Shown here: piece after piece, positions 8,856 through 17,032 of the stretch
Layout of the letters: each line of letters begins with the position of its first letter
How positions within the stretch are numbered: the first letter of the stretch is position 1
The notes under the pieces: model-generated
The model's input: only the letters and a program-made list of their open reading frames with translations
Told to the model about the DNA's origin: nothing
Databases searched by the model: none
Program-made: the position numbers and the translations under genes
Origin: Saccharothrix sp.
Lineage (GTDB): Bacteria; Actinomycetota; Actinomycetes; Mycobacteriales; Pseudonocardiaceae
DNA: 64,000 nt
Reading direction: 5' to 3'
Assembly: GCF_031180885.1 (NCBI RefSeq)
Contig: NZ_JAPSLK010000019.1
Coordinates: 1-64,000, forward strand

Positions 8856-9737
8856 CTAACGGCCTCGGACGGCCTGCCGCCGCACCCCCCACGGCACGTG
8901 CACCCGCTGCGCCGGCACCTGCACATCCCCGTACAAAGCCCGCTCCGACTCCTGCTGCACCAACTCCGCCAGCTCCCGCCGCCCCGCCGCACGCCCCGGA
9001 GCCACCTCGTCCAGGACGTGCACCTCGACCACCAACCCGCGCAACCGCAGCACCCGCCGCATCGAGTCGACCAACGTGTCCGACCCGATGAACGCCGCCC
9101 CCGTGGTCGTCCGCCCGTCCTGCACGTACCGCAGCACCACCGGCCGAACCGGCACACCGGCATCCAAAGCCGCCTGGAACAACGCCGGCCGGTACCGCCC
9201 CGACGCCATCCCGCACCAAGTGGTCCCCTCCGCATGGATGCCGACCGCAGCACCCGACCGCAAAGCACCCGCCAGCTCGGCCACCGTCCCCGGCAGCAAC
9301 GACAACCGCTCCCGGTCCAGGTACACCGTCCGCGCAGCCGTGATGAGCCACCCCAACACCGGCCACGACCGGATGTCCCGCTTGGCCACCATGCGGATCG
9401 GCTGAACGGCATCGATAGCCAACTCGTCCAACCACGACACGTGGTTGCTCACCACGAGCACCCCGCGCCCCGGCGTCGCCTGGAACACCGGCCCACCAAC
9501 CACCCGCAGCCGAGCACCGAACGCCCGCAGCAAAGCCCGGAACCACGAGCGCAGCAGCACCGAACGCACCCGCCCCCGCGACACCAGCACCGCCGGCACC
9601 ACCAGGACCCCGGTCAACAGCACGACGAGCGCGGCGACCACCCGCAGCACCACGCGGACGACACCGACCCGCGCCGACGAGTGGTCCACGCACCCGTCAC
9701 CGCACGGCGACACCGGCATCCACGGGTGGGCGCTCAC
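8856..9737 (-). CDS. 1-acyl-glycerol-3-phosphate / lyso-lipid acyltransferase (PlsC/OlsA family)
   Basis: 293 residues. An N-terminal membrane segment (about residues 22-45) precedes a PlsC domain with the catalytic NHVSWLDE (NHX4D) near residue 85 and the lysophospholipid-binding EGTTW near residue 160. The GTG at 9737 overlaps the stop of the upstream N-acyltransferase as GTGA, so the two are coupled. In M. tuberculosis the equivalent pair is Rv3026c-Rv3027c. Given an OlsB-like partner, O-acylation of lyso-ornithine lipid (OlsA role) is a reasonable inference, but phosphatidic acid synthesis is also possible. Confidence 0.85.
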   Translation of the reverse strand: MSAHPWMPVSPCGDGCVDHSSARVGVVRVVLRVVAALVVLLTGVLVVPAVLVSRGRVRSVLLRSWFRALLRAFGARLRVVGGPVFQATPGRGVLVVSNHVSWLDELAIDAVQPIRMVAKRDIRSWPVLGWLITAARTVYLDRERLSLLPGTVAELAGALRSGAAVGIHAEGTTWCGMASGRYRPALFQAALDAGVPVRPVVLRYVQDGRTTTGAAFIGSDTLVDSMRRVLRLRGLVVEVHVLDEVAPGRAAGRRELAELVQQESERALYGDVQVPAQRVHVPWGVRRQAVRGR

Positions 9738-10498
9738 GCCGTCTCCCCCAGGAAGAACTTCAGGTACCGCTGGTCCACGTGCTCCATGCCCAGCAGCACG
9801 AACAGGTCCGCCACGCCGAAGTCCGAGTCCAGCGCCGGCCGCCCGCACACCCAGGCCCCCAGCCGCAGATAACCCTTCAGCAGCGGCGGCAGGACGGTCC
9901 GAGCAGGGCGCGCAACAGCGTCCACGTCCCACGGGCGCAGCGGCGTCACCCGGTACTCCTCGGGCGCGTAGTGCTTGGCGTGCACCGTGTCCCACACGCC
10001 CGCCGCGTACGAGCCGCCGTCGTGCAGCGGCACGGAGGCGCAGCCCACCAGCCACGAGTGGCCGGACAGCAGCATGTACCGGGCGATGCCCGCCCACACC
10101 AGCGACACGACGGCGCCGTTGCGGTGGTCGGGATGCACGCAGGAGCGGCCCGTCTCGACCACGCTCGGGCGCAGCCCGGCCAGGTTGGTCAGGTCGAACT
10201 CCGTGTCGGAGTACAGCCGGCCCGCGTCGGCGGCCCGCTCCGGCGGGAGCATCCGGTAGGTGCCGACGATCTCGCCGGTCCGGTCGTCGCGGACCACGAG
10301 GTGGTCGCAGTGCTCGTCGAACTCGTCGACGTCGTGGCCCGCCACGGGCGAGTGGAGGGTGGCGCCCATCTCGCCGGCGAAGACCTGGTGGCGCAGCTTC
10401 TGCGCGGCCACCACCTCGGCGCTGTCGCGTGCGACGAGCAGCGAGTAGCGCGGTCCGGTGGCTTCCCCGGTGCTGACAAGCAGTTGAGGCTGCGTCAT
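9734..10498 (-). CDS. GNAT-type N-acyltransferase, OlsB-like
   Basis: 254 residues. The pattern LRHQVFAGEMGA...GHDVDEFDEHCDHLVV, VGTYRML and VETGRSCVHPDHRNGAV is that of the ornithine-acyl-ACP N-acyltransferase family (OlsB; Pfam acetyltransferase-5 type) rather than ordinary acetyltransferases. OlsB makes lyso-ornithine lipid from ornithine and a hydroxyacyl-ACP, and OlsA then adds the second acyl chain. The gene overlaps a PlsC-family gene, the expected OlsA partner. Rv3027c is the positional equivalent. The product is inferred from family and pairing, not shown. Confidence 0.8.
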   Translation of the reverse strand: MTQPQLLVSTGEATGPRYSLLVARDSAEVVAAQKLRHQVFAGEMGATLHSPVAGHDVDEFDEHCDHLVVRDDRTGEIVGTYRMLPPERAADAGRLYSDTEFDLTNLAGLRPSVVETGRSCVHPDHRNGAVVSLVWAGIARYMLLSGHSWLVGCASVPLHDGGSYAAGVWDTVHAKHYAPEEYRVTPLRPWDVDAVARPARTVLPPLLKGYLRLGAWVCGRPALDSDFGVADLFVLLGMEHVDQRYLKFFLGETA

Positions 10499-10591
10499 GG
10501 GGTCTGGTCTACCGACCGGATGGCGTCCTACAGCAGGTCGTTCCGATGACGCATTAGTGGCAGGTCGGTTAAACCCTGGTGTGGGCGAATA

Positions 10592-10631
10592 GTCCGAGGG
10601 CCGCCCCCAAGATCGGGGACGGCCCTCGGAC
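10592..10631 (-). terminator. Hairpin terminator downstream of etfA
   Basis: Perfect 11-bp stem GTCCGAGGGCC / GGCCCTCGGAC (10592-10602 with 10621-10631). A nested C5/G4 pairing lies inside the 18-nt loop. It lies 16 bp beyond the etfA stop and has no T-tract. Confidence 0.7.
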
Positions 10632-10646
10632 CAAAAGCGCTGGTGA

Positions 10647-11606
10647 TCAGCCCTTGCGCTTGTCGACCTCTTCGGTCAGCTGCGGGGCGACGTTGAACAG
10701 GTCGCCCACGACGCCGAAGTCGGCGATCTCGAAGATCGGCGCCTCCGGGTCCTTGTTGACCGCGACGATCGTCTTGGACGTCTGCATGCCGGCGCGGTGC
10801 TGGATCGCGCCCGAGATGCCCAGCGCGATGTAGAGCTGCGGCGACACGGTCTTGCCGGTCTGGCCGACCTGGAACTGGTGCGGGTAGTAGCCGGAGTCCA
10901 CCGCGGCGCGCGACGCGCCGACGGCCGCGCCCAGGCTGTCCGCCAGCTTCTCGACCACGGCGAAGCTCTCCGCCGAGCCGACGCCGCGGCCACCGGAGAC
11001 GACGACCGACGCCTCGGTCAGCTCCGGGCGGTCGCCGCCCACGACGGCCTCGCGGCCGGTGACCCGGGTCGCCTTGGCCGCGTCGGTGGCGGGCAGCTCC
11101 ACGGCCTCCTCGACGGCGTCGCCTGGGGCCTCCTCGGCCTCCACGCCGCCGGGGCGCACCGCGACGACCGGCGTGCCGTTGGTGACCTTGGACTTCACGA
11201 CGTACGCGCCACCGAAGACGGACTGCGTGCCGACACCCTCGCCGTCCAGGTCGACCACGTCGTAGAGCAGACCGGAGCCCAGGCGCACGGCGAGGCGGCC
11301 CGCGACCTCCTTGCCCTCCAGCGTGGCGGACACCAGCACGGCGGCCGGGGACTTGGCGCCCGCGATCGTCGCCAGGGCGTCGACCTTCGGGGTGACCAGG
11401 AAGTTGGCGGCGTCGTCGGACTCGACCGCGTAGACCTTGGCCGCGCCGTAGCGCGCCAGGGACTCCCTCACCTTGCCCGCGGTGCCGGGCGATCCGACCA
11501 CCACCGCGGACGGCTCGCCGAGACGGCGCGCGGCGGATAGAAGCTCAAAGGTGACCTTCTTGACCTCGCCGTCGACGTGGTCGACGAGGACCAGGACCTC
11601 AGACAT
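10647..11606 (-). CDS. etfA: Electron transfer flavoprotein alpha subunit
   Basis: 319 residues. EtfA binds FAD and, with EtfB, carries electrons from acyl-CoA dehydrogenases to ETF-quinone oxidoreductase. The C-terminal FAD domain is clear ([20 protein letters not shown], then AIQHRAGM, near residues 245-275). A well-spaced AGGAGGGAACAA precedes the ATG. It is the second gene of the etfBA operon, 17 bp after etfB, as in Rv3029c-Rv3028c (fixA-fixB). Confidence 0.95.
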   Translation of the reverse strand: MSEVLVLVDHVDGEVKKVTFELLSAARRLGEPSAVVVGSPGTAGKVRESLARYGAAKVYAVESDDAANFLVTPKVDALATIAGAKSPAAVLVSATLEGKEVAGRLAVRLGSGLLYDVVDLDGEGVGTQSVFGGAYVVKSKVTNGTPVVAVRPGGVEAEEAPGDAVEEAVELPATDAAKATRVTGREAVVGGDRPELTEASVVVSGGRGVGSAESFAVVEKLADSLGAAVGASRAAVDSGYYPHQFQVGQTGKTVSPQLYIALGISGAIQHRAGMQTSKTIVAVNKDPEAPIFEIADFGVVGDLFNVAPQLTEEVDKRKG

Positions 11607-11623
11607 TTGTTCCCTCCTCGCCT

Positions 11624-12406
11624 TCAGATGAGCTTCTGGCCGACCAGGTACTCGGCGATCTTCCGACCGCCGTCACCCGAGTCCTCGACGCGCTGACCGG
11701 CGCTGCGCGGCGGCTTCGGGGCCGCCTCCAGCACCTTGGACCACGCGGCGGAAAGACCGACCTCGCCCGCGTCCAGCCCGAGGTCGCTCACGGTGAGCGT
11801 GGTCACGGGCTTCTTCTTCGCCGCCATGATGCCCTTGAAGGACGGGTACCGCGGCTCGTTGATCTTCTCGGTCACCGAGACGACGGCGGGCAGGCTCGCC
11901 TCCAGGTGCGCCACGCCCTCGTCGGTCTCGCGCTCGGCCTTGATGGTGCCGCCCTCGACCGTCAGCTTGCGGACCTGGGTGACCTGCGGCAGGCCCAGCA
12001 GCTCGGCCAGGATGGCGGGCACGGCGCCCGCGCGGCCGTCGGTGGCCTCGTTGCCCGCGATGACCAGGTCGAAGCCCTCGACCGTGCCGATGGCCTTGGC
12101 CAGCACCTTGGCGGTGGTCAGCACGTCGGAGCCGTGCAGGGCCTCGTCGGAGACGTGGACGGCTTTGTCCGCACCCATCGACAGCGCCTTGCGGATCGCG
12201 TCGGTGGCCCGGTCGGGACCCATCGCCACGACGGTCACCTCGCCGCCGTGCGCCTCCTGGAGCAGCAGCGCTTCCTCCACCGCGCGCTCGTTGATCTCGT
12301 CGAGCACGGCGTCCGCGGACTCGCGGTCGAGGGTGTGGTCGGCGTCGGTGAGCTTGCGCTCGGACCAGGTGTCGGGCACCTGCTTGACCAGGACGACAAT
12401 GTTCAT
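11624..12406 (-). CDS. etfB: Electron transfer flavoprotein beta subunit
   Basis: 260 residues, usual length. EtfB binds AMP and forms the dimer with EtfA. Family features are MNIVVLVKQVPDTWSERKL at the N-terminus, the signature LVIAGNEATDGRAGAVPAI near residue 115, and the LPAVVSVTEKINEPRYPS region near residue 170. A GAGGA Shine-Dalgarno lies 6 nt before the ATG. It is first in the operon; a possible TetR-type operator lies at 12542-12557. Confidence 0.95.
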   Translation of the reverse strand: MNIVVLVKQVPDTWSERKLTDADHTLDRESADAVLDEINERAVEEALLLQEAHGGEVTVVAMGPDRATDAIRKALSMGADKAVHVSDEALHGSDVLTTAKVLAKAIGTVEGFDLVIAGNEATDGRAGAVPAILAELLGLPQVTQVRKLTVEGGTIKAERETDEGVAHLEASLPAVVSVTEKINEPRYPSFKGIMAAKKKPVTTLTVSDLGLDAGEVGLSAAWSKVLEAAPKPPRSAGQRVEDSGDGGRKIAEYLVGQKLI

Positions 12407-12691
12407 GGGTCCTCTTCGACCTCCTGCGGACGGGGCGGCGACGGATCAGGCGACGCTTTTCGCGTGCGATCCGGGTGTTACCAGATGTGGTGACCCTGCC
12501 ATGTCCTCGCCGCGTTGGCATGGTGGTGTCGGCCACCCGTATGTTACCCACCAGTAGCAGGGGTGCAAACGACAGCAAGCGCCTGTGCCGCGTGACGATG
12601 GACACAAGGGCCTTTGGGCCCAATCGGTTGGCATCGTACGGCCTGGTGGCGGCGTTACAGCCCCTCCCCCTACTGGGCTAGGGTCGGAACA
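12407..12691. promoter_or_regulatory. Divergent etfB / degV promoter region with FadR-like half-site motif
   Basis: 285-bp spacer. GTTACCCACCAGTAGC at 12542-12557 closely matches CTACCCGCCAGTAACC at 16252-16267 ahead of the methyltransferase gene, suggesting one regulator sees both. The form TTACC-N-AGTAG resembles TetR-family fatty-acid regulators' sites in actinobacteria; this is inference. On the degV side TTACAG (12655-12660), an 18-nt spacer and TAGGGT (12679-12684) form a promoter that would start transcription at or one base before the degV ATG. Confidence 0.4.
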
Positions 12692-13534
12692 ATGATCCGC
12701 CGGGTAGCGATCGTCACGGACTCCACCGCGTGCCTCCCGCCGCAGTTGACCGAGAAGCTCGGCATCACCGTCGCACAGATCCAGGTCCGCATCGGCGACT
12801 GGGTGGACGACGAGGCGCGCGTGCCCGTGCCCAAGCTGGTGGACGCCCTGCGCGACTCGGTCGAGGTGGCGACCTCCCCGCCCGACCCGGGCGCGTTCTT
12901 CTGGGCCTACGCCGACGCCGCGGCCGCCGGGGTGGAGGCGATCGTGTCGCTGCACGTCTCCACCGGGCTGTCGCAGACCGTGGAGATGGCGCGGCAGGCG
13001 GCCGGGCAGGTGGCGGTGCCGGTGCACGTCGTGGACACCCGGACGTGCGGCATGTCGCTGGGGTACGCGGTCGTGGCGGCGGCCACCGTGGCGTCGGCCG
13101 GCGGTGACGTGCAGCGGGTGCTCTCAGCGGCGCAGCACAGCTTCCACCGCAGCACCGAGCTGATCTACGTGGACACCCTGGAGTACCTGCGGCGCGGCGG
13201 CCGGATCGGCGCGGCGGCGGCCCTGCTCGGGTCGGCGCTGTCCATGAAGCCGCTGCTGACCATGGTGGACGGTCGGATCGCGCCGCTGGACAAGGTGCTC
13301 GGGACGGAACGGGCGGTGCGCAAGCTGGTGGACCTCGCGGTCAAGCGGGCCGGTGACGCGCCGGTGGACATCGCCGTGGAGCACTTCGACGCGCGGGAAC
13401 GGGCCGAGTCGGTGCTGGAGCAGTTGCGGACGAAGCTGCCGAACCTGCGGCGGTTCCTGGTGACCCAGGTCAGCTCGGCCATCGGGGCGCACGTGGGTCC
13501 GGGGGCCCTGGGCGTGACCGTTTCGCCGGTCTAG
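12692..13534 (+). CDS. DegV family fatty-acid-binding protein
   Basis: 280 residues. The DegV/EDD fold binds a fatty acid, and in Firmicutes the family (FakB) presents it to fatty-acid kinase. Visible features are IVTDSTACLPPQ at the N-terminus, SLHVSTGLSQT near residue 95, YVDTLEYLRRGGRIG near residue 165 and GPGALGV at the C-terminus. The ATG at 12692 lies 7 nt downstream of TAGGGT, so a leaderless start is likely; a longer upstream frame lacks homology. No FakA-like kinase is in the window. It lies divergent from etfBA. Confidence 0.9.
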   Translation: MIRRVAIVTDSTACLPPQLTEKLGITVAQIQVRIGDWVDDEARVPVPKLVDALRDSVEVATSPPDPGAFFWAYADAAAAGVEAIVSLHVSTGLSQTVEMARQAAGQVAVPVHVVDTRTCGMSLGYAVVAAATVASAGGDVQRVLSAAQHSFHRSTELIYVDTLEYLRRGGRIGAAAALLGSALSMKPLLTMVDGRIAPLDKVLGTERAVRKLVDLAVKRAGDAPVDIAVEHFDARERAESVLEQLRTKLPNLRRFLVTQVSSAIGAHVGPGALGVTVSPV

Positions 13535-13583
13535 GAACCCGCGGCTGCGTTTGCCCGTTGGCTGGACAGGGAAGGTGATGGTC

Positions 13584-13742
13584 ATGGCATCGCTGTTCAG
13601 CAAGATCAGTGCGTTCGCCCGCAGCCCGCAGGGGCGGCGGCTCACCGAGCAGATCAAGCACGCGGCCCGCGACCCGCGCACCAAGGCCAAGGCGCAGGAA
13701 CTGCTCCGCAAGTTCCGCGGCAAGCGGCCCGGGCACCACTAG
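13584..13742 (+). CDS. Small basic protein, unknown
   Basis: 52 residues, rich in Lys/Arg, probably one amphipathic helical unit (MASLFSKISAFARSPQGRR at the start; RKFRGKRPGHH at the end). GGAAGG at 13570-13575 is spaced 8 nt from the ATG at 13584, which favours this start over the ATG at 13578. Small proteins of this composition recur in actinobacteria without known function. It is co-directional with degV, 49 bp after it. Confidence 0.7.
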   Translation: MASLFSKISAFARSPQGRRLTEQIKHAARDPRTKAKAQELLRKFRGKRPGHH

Positions 13743-13756
13743 CCCGGGGTGCGGGA

Positions 13757-14383
13757 CTAGGTGCTCGTGCGCTTGCGGACTTCCTCGAAGCTGCGCAGGT
13801 AGCGCTGCCGGAACTCGCTGGGATCCGGCAGGTGGACCGGCTGGGCGGGCACGTCGGCGACCGGCTCCGGTTCCACCTGTTCGGGTAGCTCGACCACCAC
13901 GGGTTCCGGCTGCGCGGGCACTTCCGCTACGCGCTCGGGCTCCGGGCACTCGACCACGACCGGTTCCGGCTGCGCGGGCACCTCGACCACGACCGGCTCC
14001 GGCGCGACTTCGGGCTCCGCGGCCCCGGGCTCGGGCGCGATCTCCGGCTCAGCGGCCTCGGGTTCGGGCTCAGCGGCCTCGGGTTCGGGGTCGTCCAGGG
14101 TCGGTTCGAGTTCGGGGACCAGGGTGAGCGCCGGGCGCGACGGCTCGGCCGGGCGCTCGGTCACCGGCAGGCCCATCACCGGGTTGCGGTGGATGGGTTT
14201 GGTCGCGTAGTCCTCCGGCGGCCACACCACGTCGAGCTTCAACTCGACCGGCGGCGCCTCCGGAGCCGGTGCGGGCGGTCGCTCCGGCTCCGGCTCGCGT
14301 CTGAGCATGTACGCCGTCAGCACGCAGCCCGCCGCGAACGACAAGGCGCACAACCCGAACACCAACGCGACCGCACCGGACAT
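13757..14383 (-). CDS. Membrane-anchored Pro/Glu-rich protein
   Basis: 208 residues. One N-terminal membrane helix (about residues 5-25) is followed by an acidic, proline-rich region with repeats of the type VPAQPEPVVVE (three variants) and PEPEAAEPE. The C-terminus ends in a short basic segment. This architecture suits a spacer reaching across the cell wall or a scaffold; no enzyme domain is seen. It is the last gene of a three-gene operon, 7 bp after the OmpA-like gene. Confidence 0.75.
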   Translation of the reverse strand: MSGAVALVFGLCALSFAAGCVLTAYMLRREPEPERPPAPAPEAPPVELKLDVVWPPEDYATKPIHRNPVMGLPVTERPAEPSRPALTLVPELEPTLDDPEPEAAEPEPEAAEPEIAPEPGAAEPEVAPEPVVVEVPAQPEPVVVECPEPERVAEVPAQPEPVVVELPEQVEPEPVADVPAQPVHLPDPSEFRQRYLRSFEEVRKRTST

Positions 14384-14390
14384 ATCGCTC

Positions 14391-14966
14391 CTACCCGACG
14401 AGCACGTCGACTTGCGGACCAGCCTCGGACGGCGGCCCCCACACCGGGTCCACCACGACCTGCGTGCTGATCGCCTCCGCCGGCACCCCGCGGGCGACCA
14501 GGTAGTCCCGCACGAGCAGCGCCCGCCGCATCGCGAGCACGTCGCAGCGGTGCGAGGTGGTCTCGCCGTTCCACGCGTGCGCCACCAACGTCACGACCGC
14601 GCCGGGCACGCCGCCCAGCAGGTTGCCCACCCCGGTCTGCACGGCCTCGCCGCGTCCGATGTGGTCGGTGGTGCCGGGCGCGAACGTGATGCCCTTGACC
14701 GCGTTGCTCGCGAACAGGCTCGCCACGTTCTGGCGCGCCACCTCCGGAGAAGGCGGCGGTGCGACGACCTCGGGCGTGGCCGTCGGCCGGGACGGGATGG
14801 GCAGCTTCGAGGGCGGTCTGACCAGGTGGCTCGACGGCACGGCCGAGGAGGTGAACGGCAGCGCGCCGGTGATCTCGTCGCCGTACACGGTGAACCCGAA
14901 CGCGGTGACGGCCGTCGGGACGAGCACCCCGGCGACCACCAGCGGCAGGACCGGGCGACGGGCCAT
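14391..14966 (-). CDS. OmpA-like peptidoglycan-binding-type envelope protein
   Basis: 191 residues: an N-terminal signal anchor (about residues 5-25), a Ser/Pro-rich linker, and a C-terminal domain with the OmpA/MotB pattern GITFAPGTTDHIGRGEAVQT, then LVAHAWN and AMRRALLVRDYLVARGVP. OmpA-like domains bind diaminopimelate in peptidoglycan; the Asp/Arg pair of the classic motif is only partly kept, so binding is not certain. Its ATG overlaps the stop of the coiled-coil gene upstream (TGATG). Confidence 0.75.
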   Translation of the reverse strand: MARRPVLPLVVAGVLVPTAVTAFGFTVYGDEITGALPFTSSAVPSSHLVRPPSKLPIPSRPTATPEVVAPPPSPEVARQNVASLFASNAVKGITFAPGTTDHIGRGEAVQTGVGNLLGGVPGAVVTLVAHAWNGETTSHRCDVLAMRRALLVRDYLVARGVPAEAISTQVVVDPVWGPPSEAGPQVDVLVG

Positions 14967-15967
14967 CAGGCACCCAGCCGTTCCTCGTCGGAGACCACCT
15001 GCTCGACGTCGGAGACCACCTGCTCGACGCGGTCCTGCTCGGGGATCAGCCCGGGCACGCGGTCGGCGGCGGCGGCCAGGGCCGCGCGGGCGGCGTTGAG
15101 CTGGGCGACGACGGTGCGGCGCAGGTCGTGCAGCTCCTCGGTGCGCTCCTGGACCTCGGCGATCCGGCGCTGCGCCTCCCGGCACGCCATCTTGATCACG
15201 AACGCGGCCCGCGCCTTGGACAGCTCCTCCTGCTCGGTGAAGTGCAGGGCGGCCTCGTTGCGCCGGCGGGTCATCTGGAGTTCGAAGTAGTTCTGCGCCT
15301 TGACCCGCTTGGCCTCGGACTCGGCCTCCAGCTGGTTGCACTGCTCGGCGGTCTCGCGCAGCAGGCGGTCGGCGTCCTCCTGGGCCCGGGCCACCGCAGC
15401 GGCGCACTCGGCCTCCACCTCGGCGATCCGCGCCCGCAGGTGGTGCTCGTTCTCCGCCCGGCGGCGCTCCACGTCGACCTCGCGCTGGTCCAGCTCGGCG
15501 GCGCGGCGGGCGGCGGTCTCGCGCAGCTGGCGGGCGTGCGCCTGCGCCTCGGCGCGCAGCGCGGCGACCTCCTCCTCGGCGGCCCGGCGCTGCTCGGCCA
15601 GCTCCACGTCGGTGCGGGCGCGCAGCGACTCGACCTCGCGCTCGGCGCGCAGCCGCAGGTCGGCCGCCTCGTCCTCGGCGAGCACCAGCATCCGGTGCAG
15701 CCGCTCGGCCGCGCCGGTGGTGGTGTTCGGCGACATCTCCAGGCGTTCCACGCGGGCCCGCGCCTCGTCGAGGTCCCGGCGCGTGATCTCCAGGAGTTTG
15801 CGCAGGTCCGCGGCCTGGGCCAGGGCTTCCTCGCGGTCCATGCTGGTGTAGCGCAACTGCTCTTCGAGGTGTTCGAGCTGCTCGATCACCTGACGGCGGT
15901 GGAAACCGCGGTACACGACGTCGAAAGCCGCGTGCAGCGGAACAATCTCCGGCTCTTTCGCACTCAT
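14966..15967 (-). CDS. DivIVA-like coiled-coil protein
   Basis: 333 residues. An N-terminal DivIVA-type segment (FDVVYRGFHRRQVIEQLEHL, about residues 14-33) is followed by about 260 residues of heptad-rich Ala/Glu/Arg coiled coil. DivIVA-family proteins mark curved membrane and organise polar growth and septation in actinobacteria. The C-terminus carries a tandem repeat, VEQVVSD twice, from a 21-bp duplication (14987-15028). It is first of an operon with an OmpA-like and a proline-rich membrane protein, which suggests an envelope-positioning module. Confidence 0.75.
   Translation of the reverse strand: MSAKEPEIVPLHAAFDVVYRGFHRRQVIEQLEHLEEQLRYTSMDREEALAQAADLRKLLEITRRDLDEARARVERLEMSPNTTTGAAERLHRMLVLAEDEAADLRLRAEREVESLRARTDVELAEQRRAAEEEVAALRAEAQAHARQLRETAARRAAELDQREVDVERRRAENEHHLRARIAEVEAECAAAVARAQEDADRLLRETAEQCNQLEAESEAKRVKAQNYFELQMTRRRNEAALHFTEQEELSKARAAFVIKMACREAQRRIAEVQERTEELHDLRRTVVAQLNAARAALAAAADRVPGLIPEQDRVEQVVSDVEQVVSDEERLGA
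14987..15028. repeat. Perfect 21-bp tandem duplication inside the DivIVA-like gene
   Basis: GTCGGAGACCACCTGCTCGA plus C occurs twice in direct tandem (14987-15007 and 15008-15028), in frame, adding seven residues near the C-terminus. Confidence 0.9.
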
Positions 15968-16285
15968 AGCCGCCCCACTCGCTTGAAGATTCACCAGAGG
16001 ATACCCAGCGCGTGAGTGCCCAACCAGCGCGTTAGCGGGCCAGTCGAGAGCGGCCGGCGCAGTGTTGTGCGCACACCACGCAGCGCAAATATTCCAGTCA
16101 AAGATCAACAGATCGCGGCCTCGCGTCACCCGATGGTGTCATTTCGGGTTTGAAGCGCAACTTTTCGACAATGCGCGCACGACACGGCATCCGGTAATCA
16201 GATCCCGAGTGCTTAACCCGAAATAGTGACACTCGAACGGCGAGCCGATGGCTACCCGCCAGTAACCAGCGACTACGCTGGCCGG
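15968..16285. promoter_or_regulatory. Divergent promoter region with long-spaced inverted repeat
   Basis: 318 bp of lower GC than the genes around it, between the DivIVA-like gene and the Rv3030-like methyltransferase. GTGTCATTTCGGGTT (16136-16150) and AACCCGAAATAGTGACAC (16215-16232) form an inverted repeat with a 2-base bulge, separated by 64 nt. Such spacing fits a DNA-looping operator pair. CTACCCGCCAGTAACC at 16252-16267 resembles the site upstream of etfB. TACGCT at 16274-16279 is the likely -10. Confidence 0.45.
16274..16279 (+). promoter_or_regulatory. -10 hexamer TACGCT for leaderless methyltransferase gene
   Basis: TACGCT stands 6 nt ahead of the GTG at 16286, with no Shine-Dalgarno between them. 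This supports the GTG over the upstream ATG at 16226, whose extra 20 residues have no family resemblance. Confidence 0.4.
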
Positions 16286-17032
16286 GTGACCGTCGAGCCG
16301 CTGCCCCTCACCGGTGAGCGCACCGTGCCCGGGATCGCCGAGGAGAACTACTGGTTCCGCCGCCACGAGGCCGCCTACCTCGACCTCGTGCACCACTGCG
16401 CGGGCGCGGTGGTGCTGGAGGCCGGTTGCGGCGAGGGCTACGGCGCCGCGCTGATCGCCCGGCACGCCGCGCGGGTGGTGGCGCTGGACTACGACCAGCT
16501 CACCGCCGAGCACGCGGCCCGCGCCTACCCGGAGCTGGCCGTGCTGCGCGGCAACCTGGCGTCCCTGCCGTTGCGCGACGCGAGCGTCGACGTGGTGGCG
16601 AACCTCCAGGTCATCGAGCACCTGTGGGACCAGGCGGGCTTCCTCGCCGAGTGCGCGCGGGTGCTGCGGCCCGGCGGGCGGCTCATCGTCACCACGCCGA
16701 ACCGGATCACGTTCTCCCCCGGCCGCGACACCCCGCTCAACCCGTTCCACACCCGCGAGCTGAACCCGGCCGAGCTGGCCGAACTGGTGGTCGGCGCCGG
16801 GCTGGAGCTGGAGCTGCTGGCCGGGCTGCGGCACGGCCCCCGGCTGCGCGAGCTGGACGCCCGGTTCGGCGGGTCGATCATCGACGCGCAGGTCGCGGTG
16901 GTGGTCCAGGGGGACGAGTGGCCGCCGGACCTGCTCGCGGCCGTCGCGGACGTGCGCAGCGAGGACTTCGAGATCACCACCGACGACCTGGACGCGAGCC
17001 TCGACCTGGTCGCCGTGGCGGTGCGGACATGA
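16286..17032 (+). CDS. SAM-dependent methyltransferase, Rv3030-like
   Basis: 248 residues. Class I methyltransferase with the SAM loop VLEAGCGEGYGAALIA near residue 50, an acidic residue at the end of beta2 (VALDYDQ), and the post-motif LRPGGRLIVTTPNRI near residue 130. By position it equals Rv3030, the gene proposed to methylate glucose in the methylglucose polysaccharide of mycobacteria. It overlaps the GH57 gene as ATGA, giving the same three-gene order as Rv3030-Rv3032. O-methylation of a cytosolic glucan is inferred from this context. Confidence 0.85.
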   Translation: MTVEPLPLTGERTVPGIAEENYWFRRHEAAYLDLVHHCAGAVVLEAGCGEGYGAALIARHAARVVALDYDQLTAEHAARAYPELAVLRGNLASLPLRDASVDVVANLQVIEHLWDQAGFLAECARVLRPGGRLIVTTPNRITFSPGRDTPLNPFHTRELNPAELAELVVGAGLELELLAGLRHGPRLRELDARFGGSIIDAQVAVVVQGDEWPPDLLAAVADVRSEDFEITTDDLDASLDLVAVAVRT

